From Ignavibacteria bacterium (GTDB lineage: Bacteria > Bacteroidota > Ignavibacteria > Kapaibacteriales > UBA2268): a stretch of DNA of 64,000 nucleotides. Each line of letters starts with the position of its first letter. Within the stretch, counting starts at the first letter, position 1. The DNA lies in contig JAAYTD010000014.1 in assembly GCA_012518115.1 (NCBI GenBank), positions 51,473 to 115,472 of the forward strand, read 5' to 3'. Below the pieces are notes generated by a model that was given only the letters and a program-made list of their open reading frames with translations, did no database searches and had not been told where the DNA came from. The translations under genes and the position numbers were made by a program. This document shows, piece by piece, positions 43,912 through 52,748 of this stretch.

Positions 43912-46900
43912 TTATTTTTGTTTTTGCTTTTTTCTAATAAATACTATAATCACAGCAATCATTGTAAGTATAGCTAAGCCAGATATAACGAAGCTATTAA
44001 TTTCATTTTTTTGACGATTTACCGAATTAATTTGTTCTTTTTTCATAACAATTTCTTTGTCATTGCTTACTTGTGCCTCGCGCACCTTGCTTATTTCTTG
44101 TTTATATTCATTAGCCGTTTGTTTATCTCCAATATTTTGTGCAATAAATTCACTTAATTTAGCGTTATCACATACAAATCCTGTGCAAGCAGGTTTATAC
44201 TTACTTATCATTTCAGTATGCAAATCAATTATTTTTTTGATTTGTTCTTCACTAGCTTTCCACATACCTTTACGGTTTGTTTCTAACATAATAGCAGTAA
44301 TTTCCTGAATTGCTGTCGGGTTTTTACTTTCAAAATAGTTTTTTATATCTAAATTAAATTTATCTTCAACGTACACATCATATATATCGTTCCATAGCTC
44401 ATCATCTATCACGGAAGGTTTCATAACGTTCCAACCGTAAGTATTCTTTATAACTTCTACAAAATTGCCTGCTGATGAAGCTTCTCCTTTTAGTTGTTCT
44501 TTGATAAAAGTCGGATTTAATATTGTAGTTCTTGATTCTATGCCTATAGCTTCTTTGATTTCTTGCATACGATTATTATTTCTATTGCGGTAATCGCTTA
44601 AATAAGCGTCAGGATCTTTGCCTGTTATATTTCTTACGGCTAAGTTCATTCCGCCCATAAACTCATATACGTGGTCAAGACTTAGCGCTCCCCAAGTATT
44701 ACTTTGTCGTGGTTGGACAACAACGTCAGTTCTTGTAAGTGCAGCTTCAAATGCAAACTTTTTGAACATTTCCCAGTTTTTTTCACTTCCGTAAAATGCT
44801 CCCATATTATTTAAATAAGTACTAGCTATTTCTTTTTCGTCTTCCCATTTATCGCCAGCTTCAACCATTCCTTGTATTCCTGTTCCATAATTTCCGTTTG
44901 TTCCACCAAACACACGAAAAGTTGACATTTCTCGAGCTTCTTTAGGTGAGAGTCCTTTTTCTGTTAAAACTTTTTCAGCTTCTACGATGCTTTTTGCTAC
45001 CATATTTTCATATTCATCATCTTTTGCGGCTGCTGCCATTTCAACAGCACGATTTATAAGAAACAAGCGCGAAGCGGCTAAATCTCTTAATTGTCCTGAG
45101 GTTTGAACAACTACATCAATTCGTGGACGTCCTAATTCAGAAGAGGGGATTAATTTTATATCGTTTATTCTTCCGTATGTATCGCGAATAGGTTCAACTC
45201 CAAGCATATATAGAGCTTGTGCAATTGTTGCTCCACCTGTTTCAATAAATTCTCCTGACCAAAAAGTATAGCTTACTTTACGTGGAAACTGTCCATTATG
45301 GCGTTTTTTATACATTTCAATTGTACTTTTTGCTAATTGGACTCCTTTTTCCCAAGCGCTTTCGGTAGGCGTTTCCTCTGCATTTATAGCAAACATATTG
45401 CGTCCCGTTGGCAAAGTATTCGGATTTACAATCGGATCACCACCCGGCGAAGGAGCAGTATATCCACCATTTAAGCCATTTATTAAGCTAGCTAGTTCAT
45501 TTTCAGGACTTCCTAATAATAAGTTTTTGTATTTTCCTACATTTTTTATAGCTTGCTCTATTTCAATAATAGCAAGTGCCATATTTCTTTCGTCTTTAGA
45601 GTAAGTAGCTTTATTTTTTCGCATTTTTGCCATATTTTTAGATGCTTTGTTTCCGTCTGCATTTCCTTTCATTTTCGCTTCCATTTTTTTTATATCCTTT
45701 TCATCTGCTCCCATAGCTTTAGCCATTTTTATAGCATCTTTTGCATCTATATTTCCGCCCATTTTTTTTACCATTTTATCGTGAAAAGAATTTCCTTTTT
45801 TGTGCGAAATTTCTTTTTTCGTTGTGTCGTTACTCTTACTATCTTCTTGCATCGCCATCATCATTGCCATCATTCCTTTTGGTGCAGTTATATCTTTATG
45901 GATTTTTCTTGCTTTATCAAGTTCTTTTTGGCTAATTTTTGCAACTTGGCAAATAAGTTTATCATTTGCTAAGCTTGGGTTTTTCAAAAGTTTCTCAACT
46001 GTTTTTTTAGCTGGTTCTAAGTATGATTTCAAGAAAAGAGTTTTATGATTTATGATTTGATTTTTCACTTTTTTTCTTTGTTTGTCCAAAGCAAGTACAC
46101 TATAAGCTATTGGATCTGTAGTCATTGCATAGACAGAAGAAATAATTCTTTGATTTTCATAAGGAACTCCCATTGTATATAATTGACCTGTAATTTTTTC
46201 CATAGCTAGCTCTTCAGCAAAATTTTCAATTCGCAAAATATCATCTTCCGAATATGCAACACTTGTATTGCTATCTAATCCAAGTTCTCTATGGATACCA
46301 AGTTTTACAGTTGCTTTTTTCACGTCTAATGCAGCACGTTTTATATTTTCTGACATATTATTTTTATAAGCAGAAGATTGTTCTTTGTCGTGATATACAC
46401 CTAATTTATTATTATAAATTTTTATTGCTTCATTTAATTCACGATAAATTCCGCGAACACTGCTTTCCATAAAAGGTGGAGTTAAATAACTTTGTAATGT
46501 GGCATAAGAACGACGCTTAGCTATCATAGCTTCGCCAACGTTTCCAATTGAATATATATAGAAATGTGGCATATCACCGACAAGCGCATCAGACCAATCA
46601 TTACTACTTAATGCAACTTGTTTTTTAGGAGTAAATTCTAAACTTCCGTGTGTTCCGAAATGAATTAATGCATCAGCTTTGAAAAAATACCTTGTCCATA
46701 AATAAGAGGCAACATAAGTATGTGGCGGCGCTGCATTTGTTCCATGCACAACTTGAAATGAATTATCGCTAAATCCTGCAGCACTTTGTGGGAGTAGAAC
46801 AACATTTCCAAATTGCAATTTAGCTATTCCTAATTTATCATCGTTTACCATATAAGAACCCGGAAATTCACCATATTTAGCAACGAGCTCTTGGTATTTT

Positions 46901-48249
46901 TGAGGACGAATCGCTTTTTTTATCCATTCAGAAGATTGTTCTTTGCTTATCAATTCAGGAGCGCCTGACTTCATAAATTCTTCTATAGCACCGCTAGCAT
47001 AGTCGCCAAAAATCACTCCTTGCTTCATAATCATTTGTTCTAATTCTTTAGAAGAGTTAGGTAGATTAGTAACTTTATATCCTTCTTGTTTTAATCGTTT
47101 TAAAAGCATATAAAGCGAGGGCACAACTTCCATACCTGCAGCACTTAAAGCACTTTGTCCCGGTCCTTTATAATAATAAACAGCAACACGTTTTTCAGCA
47201 TTTGATTTTTTAGCTAAAGCAAAGTAATTATTAACAGTTTGCACAAATTTTTCCAATCTTTCTGGAACAGCGAAAGAATGACGCAAGCCATCATCATCAT
47301 TATACTGAGCAAATACCAAATAGCTACGAATAGCGCCGTCAATTTCAGGTGTTACTACACTTTGAGATAAAAAACCGCCTGACATTCCCATAGCATCATC
47401 TTCCCAATCCTCAACTAAAGAATTTACAGTAAGAGGAGCTAGTAATAAAATATTGTTTTCTTTCAAGTAATTTACAAATTTATCACCTAAACGACCGTGA
47501 GCAAGATTTATAACCATATCTGGCCTAATATCAACAAGAAAATTAAATAATTTTTTTACAGACAAAACAGGATAAACATTATAAGATTCTTTTTCTAGCG
47601 CAGTTATCAAATCAGTTGCATCTGCCATTTGTCCCGTAATAAGAATTCGTTTTCCGTCTTGTTTGTATAAATTATTTGCTTTCAAAAAATTTTCATATTC
47701 CAATACAGAATGAAATTCTAATTCTTCATTTTCATTTTTAGGATCTATATGATATAAAATATCAAAAGCCCGCTCTTCAGGTGGAGAAACTTCATAGTTA
47801 AAAATAATTTTACAATCTATATCATTGCGAACAAAATTCAGTAAATTTTGATAGTTTTTCCGACCGCCTGCAAGATAGGCTTTTAAAATATCTTGATTAG
47901 AAGAGTCAAGGTTAGAAATATTGTTTTCAGGATTTGTTGCCATAGTTGTCAAAATAGGAACACCTTTTTCTGAAGCTTTAAGTAAAATATCACGTTGTTC
48001 TTCAACAATTTTTAGCCCCATTCCATTGACAAAAACCATATCATAATCTTCTACATCGCTAAGTTTTTCAAGAGATAAATCGCTAATTTTAATAAAAGAA
48101 TTATTGTTAGCTTTTGCAATAGCGCTTAATTCAATTGCTCTATAATTAACAAAAGCGATATTAGTTACACTAAACAAACTATTGTAAACAAAAATTAAAA
48201 TAAGAGAGAGAATTGTTACAGCAATTATAATAATTTTTTTCTTTTTCAT
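43912..48249 (-). CDS. hmuS: HmuS: membrane-anchored CobN/magnesium-chelatase-H-like protein
   Basis: A 1445-residue protein of the CobN/BchH family. A helix at residues ~6-27 and another near the C-terminus (VISGLAILTMIAVIIVFI) would anchor it with the bulk facing the periplasm. The family core includes LIHFGTHGSLEFTPKKQ near 530 and MIAKRRSYATLQSYLTPP. The C-terminal half includes TFWSGEFIETGGATIAQALYMLG and MGGMNLAVRNITGKDPD-type blocks (split here). Biosynthetic chelatases insert metal; in hmu loci HmuS is linked to using heme iron. Residues ~785-885 are a Met/Lys-rich insertion (MMAMMMAMQ). I start at the ATG 48249 rather than the TTG 33 nt upstream, since it directly precedes the KKKK anchor. 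Confidence 0.85.
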   Translation of the reverse strand: MKKKKIIIIAVTILSLILIFVYNSLFSVTNIAFVNYRAIELSAIAKANNNSFIKISDLSLEKLSDVEDYDMVFVNGMGLKIVEEQRDILLKASEKGVPILTTMATNPENNISNLDSSNQDILKAYLAGGRKNYQNLLNFVRNDIDCKIIFNYEVSPPEERAFDILYHIDPKNENEELEFHSVLEYENFLKANNLYKQDGKRILITGQMADATDLITALEKESYNVYPVLSVKKLFNFLVDIRPDMVINLAHGRLGDKFVNYLKENNILLLAPLTVNSLVEDWEDDAMGMSGGFLSQSVVTPEIDGAIRSYLVFAQYNDDDGLRHSFAVPERLEKFVQTVNNYFALAKKSNAEKRVAVYYYKGPGQSALSAAGMEVVPSLYMLLKRLKQEGYKVTNLPNSSKELEQMIMKQGVIFGDYASGAIEEFMKSGAPELISKEQSSEWIKKAIRPQKYQELVAKYGEFPGSYMVNDDKLGIAKLQFGNVVLLPQSAAGFSDNSFQVVHGTNAAPPHTYVASYLWTRYFFKADALIHFGTHGSLEFTPKKQVALSSNDWSDALVGDMPHFYIYSIGNVGEAMIAKRRSYATLQSYLTPPFMESSVRGIYRELNEAIKIYNNKLGVYHDKEQSSAYKNNMSENIKRAALDVKKATVKLGIHRELGLDSNTSVAYSEDDILRIENFAEELAMEKITGQLYTMGVPYENQRIISSVYAMTTDPIAYSVLALDKQRKKVKNQIINHKTLFLKSYLEPAKKTVEKLLKNPSLANDKLICQVAKISQKELDKARKIHKDITAPKGMMAMMMAMQEDSKSNDTTKKEISHKKGNSFHDKMVKKMGGNIDAKDAIKMAKAMGADEKDIKKMEAKMKGNADGNKASKNMAKMRKNKATYSKDERNMALAIIEIEQAIKNVGKYKNLLLGSPENELASLINGLNGGYTAPSPGGDPIVNPNTLPTGRNMFAINAEETPTESAWEKGVQLAKSTIEMYKKRHNGQFPRKVSYTFWSGEFIETGGATIAQALYMLGVEPIRDTYGRINDIKLIPSSELGRPRIDVVVQTSGQLRDLAASRLFLINRAVEMAAAAKDDEYENMVAKSIVEAEKVLTEKGLSPKEAREMSTFRVFGGTNGNYGTGIQGMVEAGDKWEDEKEIASTYLNNMGAFYGSEKNWEMFKKFAFEAALTRTDVVVQPRQSNTWGALSLDHVYEFMGGMNLAVRNITGKDPDAYLSDYRNRNNNRMQEIKEAIGIESRTTILNPTFIKEQLKGEASSAGNFVEVIKNTYGWNVMKPSVIDDELWNDIYDVYVEDKFNLDIKNYFESKNPTAIQEITAIMLETNRKGMWKASEEQIKKIIDLHTEMISKYKPACTGFVCDNAKLSEFIAQNIGDKQTANEYKQEISKVREAQVSNDKEIVMKKEQINSVNRQKNEINSFVISGLAILTMIAVIIVFIRKKQKQK

Positions 48250-48280
48250 AATAAGAATTGAAGTATTGATGATGAATAAC

Positions 48281-48296
48281 AAACATCGTTATTTTT
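48281..48296 (-). promoter_or_regulatory. Operator-like element, hmuS leader copy 2
   Basis: Top strand AAACATCGTTATTTTT, a weaker match to the TGAACATCGTTTTTTT element. It lies 31 nt upstream of the hmuS ATG. Confidence 0.4.
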
Positions 48297-48310
48297 TAGT
48301 GAAAAAATAT

Positions 48311-48337
48311 ATGAGAGCATTATTTATTTACTCTCAT
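48311..48337 (-). promoter_or_regulatory. Leader hairpin upstream of hmuS
   Basis: ATGAGAG/CTCTCAT, a perfect 7-bp stem with a 13-nt loop, in the untranslated leader between the two operator-like copies. No T-run follows on the minus strand, so it is not an obvious terminator. Confidence 0.4.
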
Positions 48338-48342
48338 CAATA

Positions 48343-48360
48343 ATGAACAATGTTTTTTAC
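48343..48360 (-). promoter_or_regulatory. Operator-like element, hmuS leader copy 1
   Basis: Top strand ATGAACAATGTTTTTTAC, immediately downstream of the hmuS -7 box. Same placement as copy 1 in the hmuY leader. Confidence 0.55.
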
Positions 48361-48365
48361 GAATG

Positions 48366-48394
48366 CAAATATAAGGAAATTTTTTAAATTACAA
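48366..48394 (-). promoter_or_regulatory. Promoter of hmuS-hmuT-hmuU-hmuV
   Basis: Minus strand TTG at 48394-48392 and TATATTTG at 48373-48366, with an 18-nt spacer ending in TTTCCT. Compared with the hmuY promoter, the boxes are identical and the spacer differs at only a few bases. The remaining ~270 nt up to 48666 show only AT-rich sequence and the divergent promoter at 48621. Confidence 0.75.
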
Positions 48395-48596
48395 CAAATT
48401 ATTTTTTGCTTTTTTTTGTTCGAAAACAATCTGAAAATTTATAACTTTTTATTTTACTTGCAGTTCCTTGTAAATTTAATTTTTTATTTTGTTAAAAATA
48501 AATACAATTAATTCTATTTTGTATTGATATATTTTTGACAGTTTATAGTTCCGAGTATAATTTTATTTTTAAAATAATCAAAAAACATCAAAAATA

Positions 48597-48628
48597 TTTG
48601 GAAATTTAAAATTATTTTGATATATTTG
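48597..48628 (+). promoter_or_regulatory. Promoter of the SPFH operon
   Basis: TTTG at 48597-48600 and TATATTTG at 48621-48628, with a 20-nt spacer. The gene starts 38 nt after the -7 box. Confidence 0.65.
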
Positions 48629-48666
48629 TGATATTATTTTAATATCATTTTAAATATTTAGAAATT

Positions 48667-49641
48667 ATGAAAACACAAGAAGAAATTTATTCGGGATTAA
48701 GACTCAGTGGTATCGCTATGATATGTTTTAATCTAATTTTTTTAGTAGGCATAGTTATGCTTTTTATTTGGGCAGTAAATCTTGAAACAACTAGTTCTGC
48801 CCAAGTTTTTTTAATTGTCAGTTCTATTATTTTATTTATAGTTAATACTATAATGTGGGCTGGTTTTGCATTAATAGAACCGAATGAAGCGGTTGTTCTT
48901 ATATTTTTTGGAGAGTACAAAGGTACTATAAAGCAAAATGGCTTCTTTTGGGTAAATCCTTTTTTAGTCAAGAAAAAACTTACTCTTAGAGCTAGAAACC
49001 TTGATGCTACTCCTATAAAAGTAAACGACAAAGCTGGTAATCCTGTTATGATAGGGATGGTAGTAGTATGGAGAGTTTTAGATACTTACAAAGCATCGTT
49101 TGAAATAGATAATAAATCTATGGAGTCTATCGGAGATTCTATTACATCTATATCTGGAAGTAGCGGTATGAATAGTAAGATGAAATCTTATGAGAATTTT
49201 GTGCAAATACAAAGTTATTCAGCTTTACGTTATGTTGCAAGTCTATATCCTTATGATGTGCAATCTCAAGGAACTAATGAACTTACATTGCGTTCAGGTG
49301 GTGATGAAATAAATAAAATACTTGAACAGAAGATTAATGAACATCTTGCTATTGCCGGAATACAAATTAGTGAAGCGCGTATAAATTACATAGCTTATGC
49401 ACCAGAAATAGCTGCGGTAATGCTACGTCGCCAACAAGCTGAAGCTATTATAGCTGCTCGTGAAAAAATTGTTGAAGGTGCTGTAGGTATGGTGCAAATA
49501 GCATTAGAAAAGCTTTCTGAAGATGAGTCTATTAAATTAGATGATGATAAAAAAGCTGCTATGATTAGTAATTTGATGGTTGTTCTATGTGGCGAAGAAA
49601 ATGCTAAACCTATTGTAAATACAGGAACATTATATCAATAA
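48667..49641 (+). CDS. SPFH/Band 7 domain membrane protein
   Basis: A 324-residue stomatin-like protein. Two N-terminal helices (~18-40 and 47-70) precede the SPFH domain: FALIEPNEAVVLIFFGEYKGTIKQNG (split motif GFFWVNPF), then LDATPIKVNDKAGNPV. Near 245 the coiled-coil boundary reads APEIAAVMLRRQQAEAIIAARE. SPFH proteins build membrane scaffolds and control membrane proteases. It is followed without a gap by a small membrane protein and then an Arc-like protein. This three-gene arrangement suggests one functional unit. Confidence 0.88.
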   Translation: MKTQEEIYSGLRLSGIAMICFNLIFLVGIVMLFIWAVNLETTSSAQVFLIVSSIILFIVNTIMWAGFALIEPNEAVVLIFFGEYKGTIKQNGFFWVNPFLVKKKLTLRARNLDATPIKVNDKAGNPVMIGMVVVWRVLDTYKASFEIDNKSMESIGDSITSISGSSGMNSKMKSYENFVQIQSYSALRYVASLYPYDVQSQGTNELTLRSGGDEINKILEQKINEHLAIAGIQISEARINYIAYAPEIAAVMLRRQQAEAIIAAREKIVEGAVGMVQIALEKLSEDESIKLDDDKKAAMISNLMVVLCGEENAKPIVNTGTLYQ

Positions 49642-50148
49642 ATGAAAAATAATATATATTTTTACGAAGTACAAAGATTCAATCAATGGTGGTTTTGGTT
49701 GATTTGGATATTAGTTTTTGCTATTATGATAAGCGCTATTATATTTTCCTCTGACAACGAAAAAACAAGCTATGTAGGGATAATATTAGTAATGATTATA
49801 GCACTAGCTATGTTTATTGTAAGATTAAAAACTATTATTAATGAAGATGGAGTTTATATCCGTTACTTTCCTTTTCATTTGAAGTATAAACGTTTTTTAT
49901 GGGATGAAATTGAAGAAGTATATATACGTAAGTATAGACCGATGTTAGAGTTCGGAGGCTGGGGATTGAGATTAGGAATAGGTAGATTAGGAATAGGCAG
50001 AAAAAATATTGCTTACAATGTAAGAGGAAATATCGGCTTGCAATTAGTGTTGAAAAATGGCAAAAAAGTTTTAATTGGTACGATGCAAGCAGATGCTATG
50101 CAACAAATATTAAGTAAAATAAAACAACAGAATGGCGAAAGAATCTAA
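49642..50148 (+). CDS. Small membrane protein, SPFH partner
   Basis: A 168-residue protein with two helices in the first ~65 residues (WWFWLIWILVFAIMISAIIF and a second at ~45-62). A compact beta-rich cytoplasmic part of about 100 residues follows, rich in Arg and Gly (FGGWGLRLGIGRLGIGRKN), ending in the KVLIGTMQADAMQQILSKI helix. That layout suggests a PH-like domain, though this is inference. It begins at the base after the SPFH gene stop, so the two are cotranscribed and probably coupled. Confidence 0.65.
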   Translation: MKNNIYFYEVQRFNQWWFWLIWILVFAIMISAIIFSSDNEKTSYVGIILVMIIALAMFIVRLKTIINEDGVYIRYFPFHLKYKRFLWDEIEEVYIRKYRPMLEFGGWGLRLGIGRLGIGRKNIAYNVRGNIGLQLVLKNGKKVLIGTMQADAMQQILSKIKQQNGERI

Positions 50149-50290
50149 AAATAAAAGTTTTGCCTTGCGAATTGATGTCGAAATGATGGAAGCTATAGAG
50201 AAGTGGGCGGCTGATGAATTTCGCAGCACAAATGGGCAAATTGTATATATACTTAACCAAGCATTGAAAAAAGCGGGGCGACTCAAATAA
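50132..50290 (+). CDS. Arc-like ribbon-helix-helix DNA-binding protein
   Basis: A 52-residue protein starting ATG at 50132, inside the end of the previous gene (17-nt overlap, different frame). It begins MAKESKNKSFALRID, a single beta-strand. Two helices follow, with MEAIEKWAADEFRSTNGQ and IVYILNQALKKAG. The Phe/Leu/Arg strand, the RSTNGQI turn and the length are typical of Arc-family ribbon-helix-helix proteins. It probably binds DNA and may autoregulate the operon. It is the last gene before a terminator. Confidence 0.8.
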   Translation: MAKESKNKSFALRIDVEMMEAIEKWAADEFRSTNGQIVYILNQALKKAGRLK

Positions 50291-50399
50291 TAGAAAATTG
50301 AATTATATATTTTATTCAATATGTTTTTAAAATTCTCCTTTAGTTTGATAGCAAAATTAGGGGTGCCAAGATTATAGAATAAAATCAACATAAAAAAAA

Positions 50400-50437
50400 C
50401 AAGAATTTGCATTTACTTACAAATTCTTGTTTTTTTA
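50400..50437 (+). terminator. Terminator of the SPFH operon
   Basis: A perfect 10-bp stem CAAGAATTTG/CAAATTCTTG with a 10-nt loop, followed by TTTTTTTA. An A-run precedes it, so it may also stop the convergent porin transcript. Confidence 0.85.
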
Positions 50438-50457
50438 TTATTTTCTAACTAGCTAGT

Positions 50458-51513
50458 TTAGAATTTAAATACAAACTCTATCACGCCTTTATCATCTTTA
50501 TTTTCAATATCTTTATCATAAAAATATTTTTCATAATTCAAACGCATCATAATATATTTATCAAAGTTGAAATTAACTCCCGCAGTAACACGTGAACGTT
50601 TTATATCATCAACTAAATATGCACCATCAACGGCTTTGCCTTTATTGTTGTCTGTCATCATATCGTAGCGTATGCGAGGAGATATTGTTTTTATTATTTT
50701 AGTTTCAACAGGAATATCGTAATAAACAAAAGCTAGAAAAGCATCAGTAGGATCAAGTACATTATTTTCATATACTTTATGAACATATTCAGCTTCAAGA
50801 TATAAGTTTTCATAATAGCAAGAAAGTCCTACATCAAAGAAATTTATTTTAAGAAGTTCTGGTTTTATAGAGTTATAATTTAGTGAAATGCTTATATTTT
50901 TTATTGGAGTAATAACAGCGCGTAAAGCATAGTTAAAATCTGTTACCCATTTTTTTTGAGAATAAATTCCCATTCCGTTATATATACCTGCCAAAAATTC
51001 AAATGGTAAAACATCTTTATTTTTGAAAGAAACGGTAGCGCCGACATCGCGTAAGCCGCTACAAACTTGTTTGCTAATAAAAGATCGGTTAGCAAAGGCT
51101 TGAACGTGTGGAGCTCTTAAATGATCTGAACTAAACGGAACTTTCTGTTGTCCGATTTTTAATGAAAAAAAATCAACGGGAGCAACTCTACCCCAAGCAT
51201 CAAGCATTTTCAGCGAACCTTCGTCGCTCAAGTCAATTTCTGCTTTATAATCAATAATGCTACTAAGTTTTCCATTTACGCTAAATCTTGCATTGCGTAC
51301 TTGAAATCTGTGAGAATTTGCATTTATACTGTATTCATATTTTGAACGAATACAACCCTCTACTTGAGGTGCATAAAGAATAGCATCAAGAGGCTTAAAT
51401 AAATCGCTATTTGTATTCTTGTCGTCTGCAAAAGTACATAATGACGAGGAAAATACAATAAATAGGAAAACTATTTTTTCTGAAATAAATGATTTTTTTG
51501 TCATAAAACACAT
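50458..51513 (-). CDS. Phosphate-selective porin O/P-like outer-membrane protein
   Basis: A 351-residue protein with a signal peptide (the cleavage region is CTFADD). The mature part is a beta-barrel of the OprP/OprO type. Typical wording is RFQVRNARFSVNGKLSSIIDYKAEIDL, then KIGQQKVPFSSDHLR and a final strand ending FVFKF with a terminal aromatic. In this group the porins pass phosphate, polyphosphate or other anions, and the substrate cannot be assigned from sequence. It is a single gene, convergent with the SPFH operon. Confidence 0.75.
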   Translation of the reverse strand: MCFMTKKSFISEKIVFLFIVFSSSLCTFADDKNTNSDLFKPLDAILYAPQVEGCIRSKYEYSINANSHRFQVRNARFSVNGKLSSIIDYKAEIDLSDEGSLKMLDAWGRVAPVDFFSLKIGQQKVPFSSDHLRAPHVQAFANRSFISKQVCSGLRDVGATVSFKNKDVLPFEFLAGIYNGMGIYSQKKWVTDFNYALRAVITPIKNISISLNYNSIKPELLKINFFDVGLSCYYENLYLEAEYVHKVYENNVLDPTDAFLAFVYYDIPVETKIIKTISPRIRYDMMTDNNKGKAVDGAYLVDDIKRSRVTAGVNFNFDKYIMMRLNYEKYFYDKDIENKDDKGVIEFVFKF

Positions 51514-51640
51514 ACCATATTATTTGTTTGTTTAATAAATTACTCAAAAATGTTACAAATTTAATATAAAATTAATAAAATATTGTAAGTTTATTGTTAA
51601 ATTGCTATAAAATATTGAACATTTAACAAAGTAAATTATT

Positions 51641-51937
51641 ATGAAAAAAACGATTTTAACAATTTTATTGCTTTCTGTTTCTGTAATTACATTAATTTCT
51701 TGTAGTTCTAACAAAGGAAATGATGATTTGTTTTATGATACTTACAAAGAAATTCTTATAATAAGGGAGCAAGATGCTGATACTTCAACTGCTAACAAGG
51801 CGGTTCGTCAATTAATTAAGGATCGTGGATATTCCGAGCAAAGTTTCAAAGACGAATTTATAAGATTATCGCAAGAACCGAATGCTTTTGCGAAAAAAAT
51901 AGATTCTTTAAGGCAAGTTGTAAATGATATGAAATAG
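51641..51937 (+). CDS. Small lipoprotein (DUF4296-like)
   Basis: A 98-residue lipoprotein with signal TILLLSVSVITLISC. The mature part is helical: FYDTYKEILIIREQDADT, then VRQLIKDRGYSEQSFKDE, ending LRQVVNDMK. That helix-turn pattern matches DUF4296-type lipoproteins of Bacteroidota, whose function is unknown. It starts an operon with the RNA methyltransferase gene, whose start lies 2 nt after its stop. Confidence 0.6.
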   Translation: MKKTILTILLLSVSVITLISCSSNKGNDDLFYDTYKEILIIREQDADTSTANKAVRQLIKDRGYSEQSFKDEFIRLSQEPNAFAKKIDSLRQVVNDMK

Positions 51938-51939
51938 TA

Positions 51940-52728
51940 ATGGTTGAGATTACGGACATAGATGATGAGCGGGTTTCGCATTATCGTAGTTTGAAGTTTA
52001 CGCCAAAACAACATATTGATGAGAAAATTTTTATAGCTGAGGGGCGCCGTGTTGTTGAAAAGTTGTTGAAAAGTAATTTAGAGATTATCTCTTTTTTTGC
52101 GACGAAAGAATTTTATGATCATTATAAGCTATTGATTGAAAGCCACAATATATCGGAAGATAAGAAATTTTTTGCGTCAAAATCATTGATGCAAGAAGTT
52201 GTTGGATTTCGCATACATACAGGAATTATGGCTATAGCTAGACAAGCTTCTAATGTTGCAATTAACGATTTATCTAATACTATAATTGCTGTTGATGGCG
52301 TGGTAGATTCTGAAAATATAGGCGCTATAATTAGAAATGTTGCTGCTTTTAATTTTGATTCTTTTATTTATGATAAAAGCTCGACAAGTCCTTATTTAAG
52401 GCGCGCTGTTCGTGTCTCTATGGGGACAGTTTTTAACGTAAAAGTTTCCTATTCTGATGACTTGTTAGAAACTTTATTGAATTTAAAAAATATGGGTTAT
52501 TCTATAATTTCTGCGGAGATAGCTAAGGGTTCTTTGGCGCTTAATACGTATAAATTTTCAGAAAAGAAAGTAATAGTTTTTGGTAACGAAGCTAATGGCG
52601 TAAGTCAAAGGATTTTAGATGCTTCTGATGCAATTGTTCATATTCCGATAAATTCGTCTGTTCCTTCTATAAATGTTGCTGCAAGTAGTGCTGTTTTTCT
52701 AAATTTTTTAAGTAATCAAAAAGATTGA
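51940..52728 (+). CDS. SpoU/TrmH-family RNA 2'-O-methyltransferase
   Basis: A 262-residue enzyme. An N-terminal substrate-binding domain (IAEGRRVVEKLLKS) is followed by the SPOUT catalytic domain. Motif 1 is VDGVVDSENIGAIIRNVAAF near 120, where the Asn and Arg are conserved. Motif 2 is VIVFGNEANGVSQRIL near 215. Motif 3 is IPINSSVPSINVAASSAVFL at the knot. It transfers methyl from SAM to a ribose in rRNA or tRNA. The target nucleotide is not clear from sequence. Confidence 0.88.
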   Translation: MVEITDIDDERVSHYRSLKFTPKQHIDEKIFIAEGRRVVEKLLKSNLEIISFFATKEFYDHYKLLIESHNISEDKKFFASKSLMQEVVGFRIHTGIMAIARQASNVAINDLSNTIIAVDGVVDSENIGAIIRNVAAFNFDSFIYDKSSTSPYLRRAVRVSMGTVFNVKVSYSDDLLETLLNLKNMGYSIISAEIAKGSLALNTYKFSEKKVIVFGNEANGVSQRILDASDAIVHIPINSSVPSINVAASSAVFLNFLSNQKD

Positions 52729-52748
52729 AAATATCTTAAACGGACATT

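Noticed and set aside
45553..45972. Long open frame on the plus strand inside hmuS
   Set aside because: It is a shadow of the Met/Lys-rich insertion; the Phe/His-rich product is the antisense of a Lys/Met-rich coding stretch.
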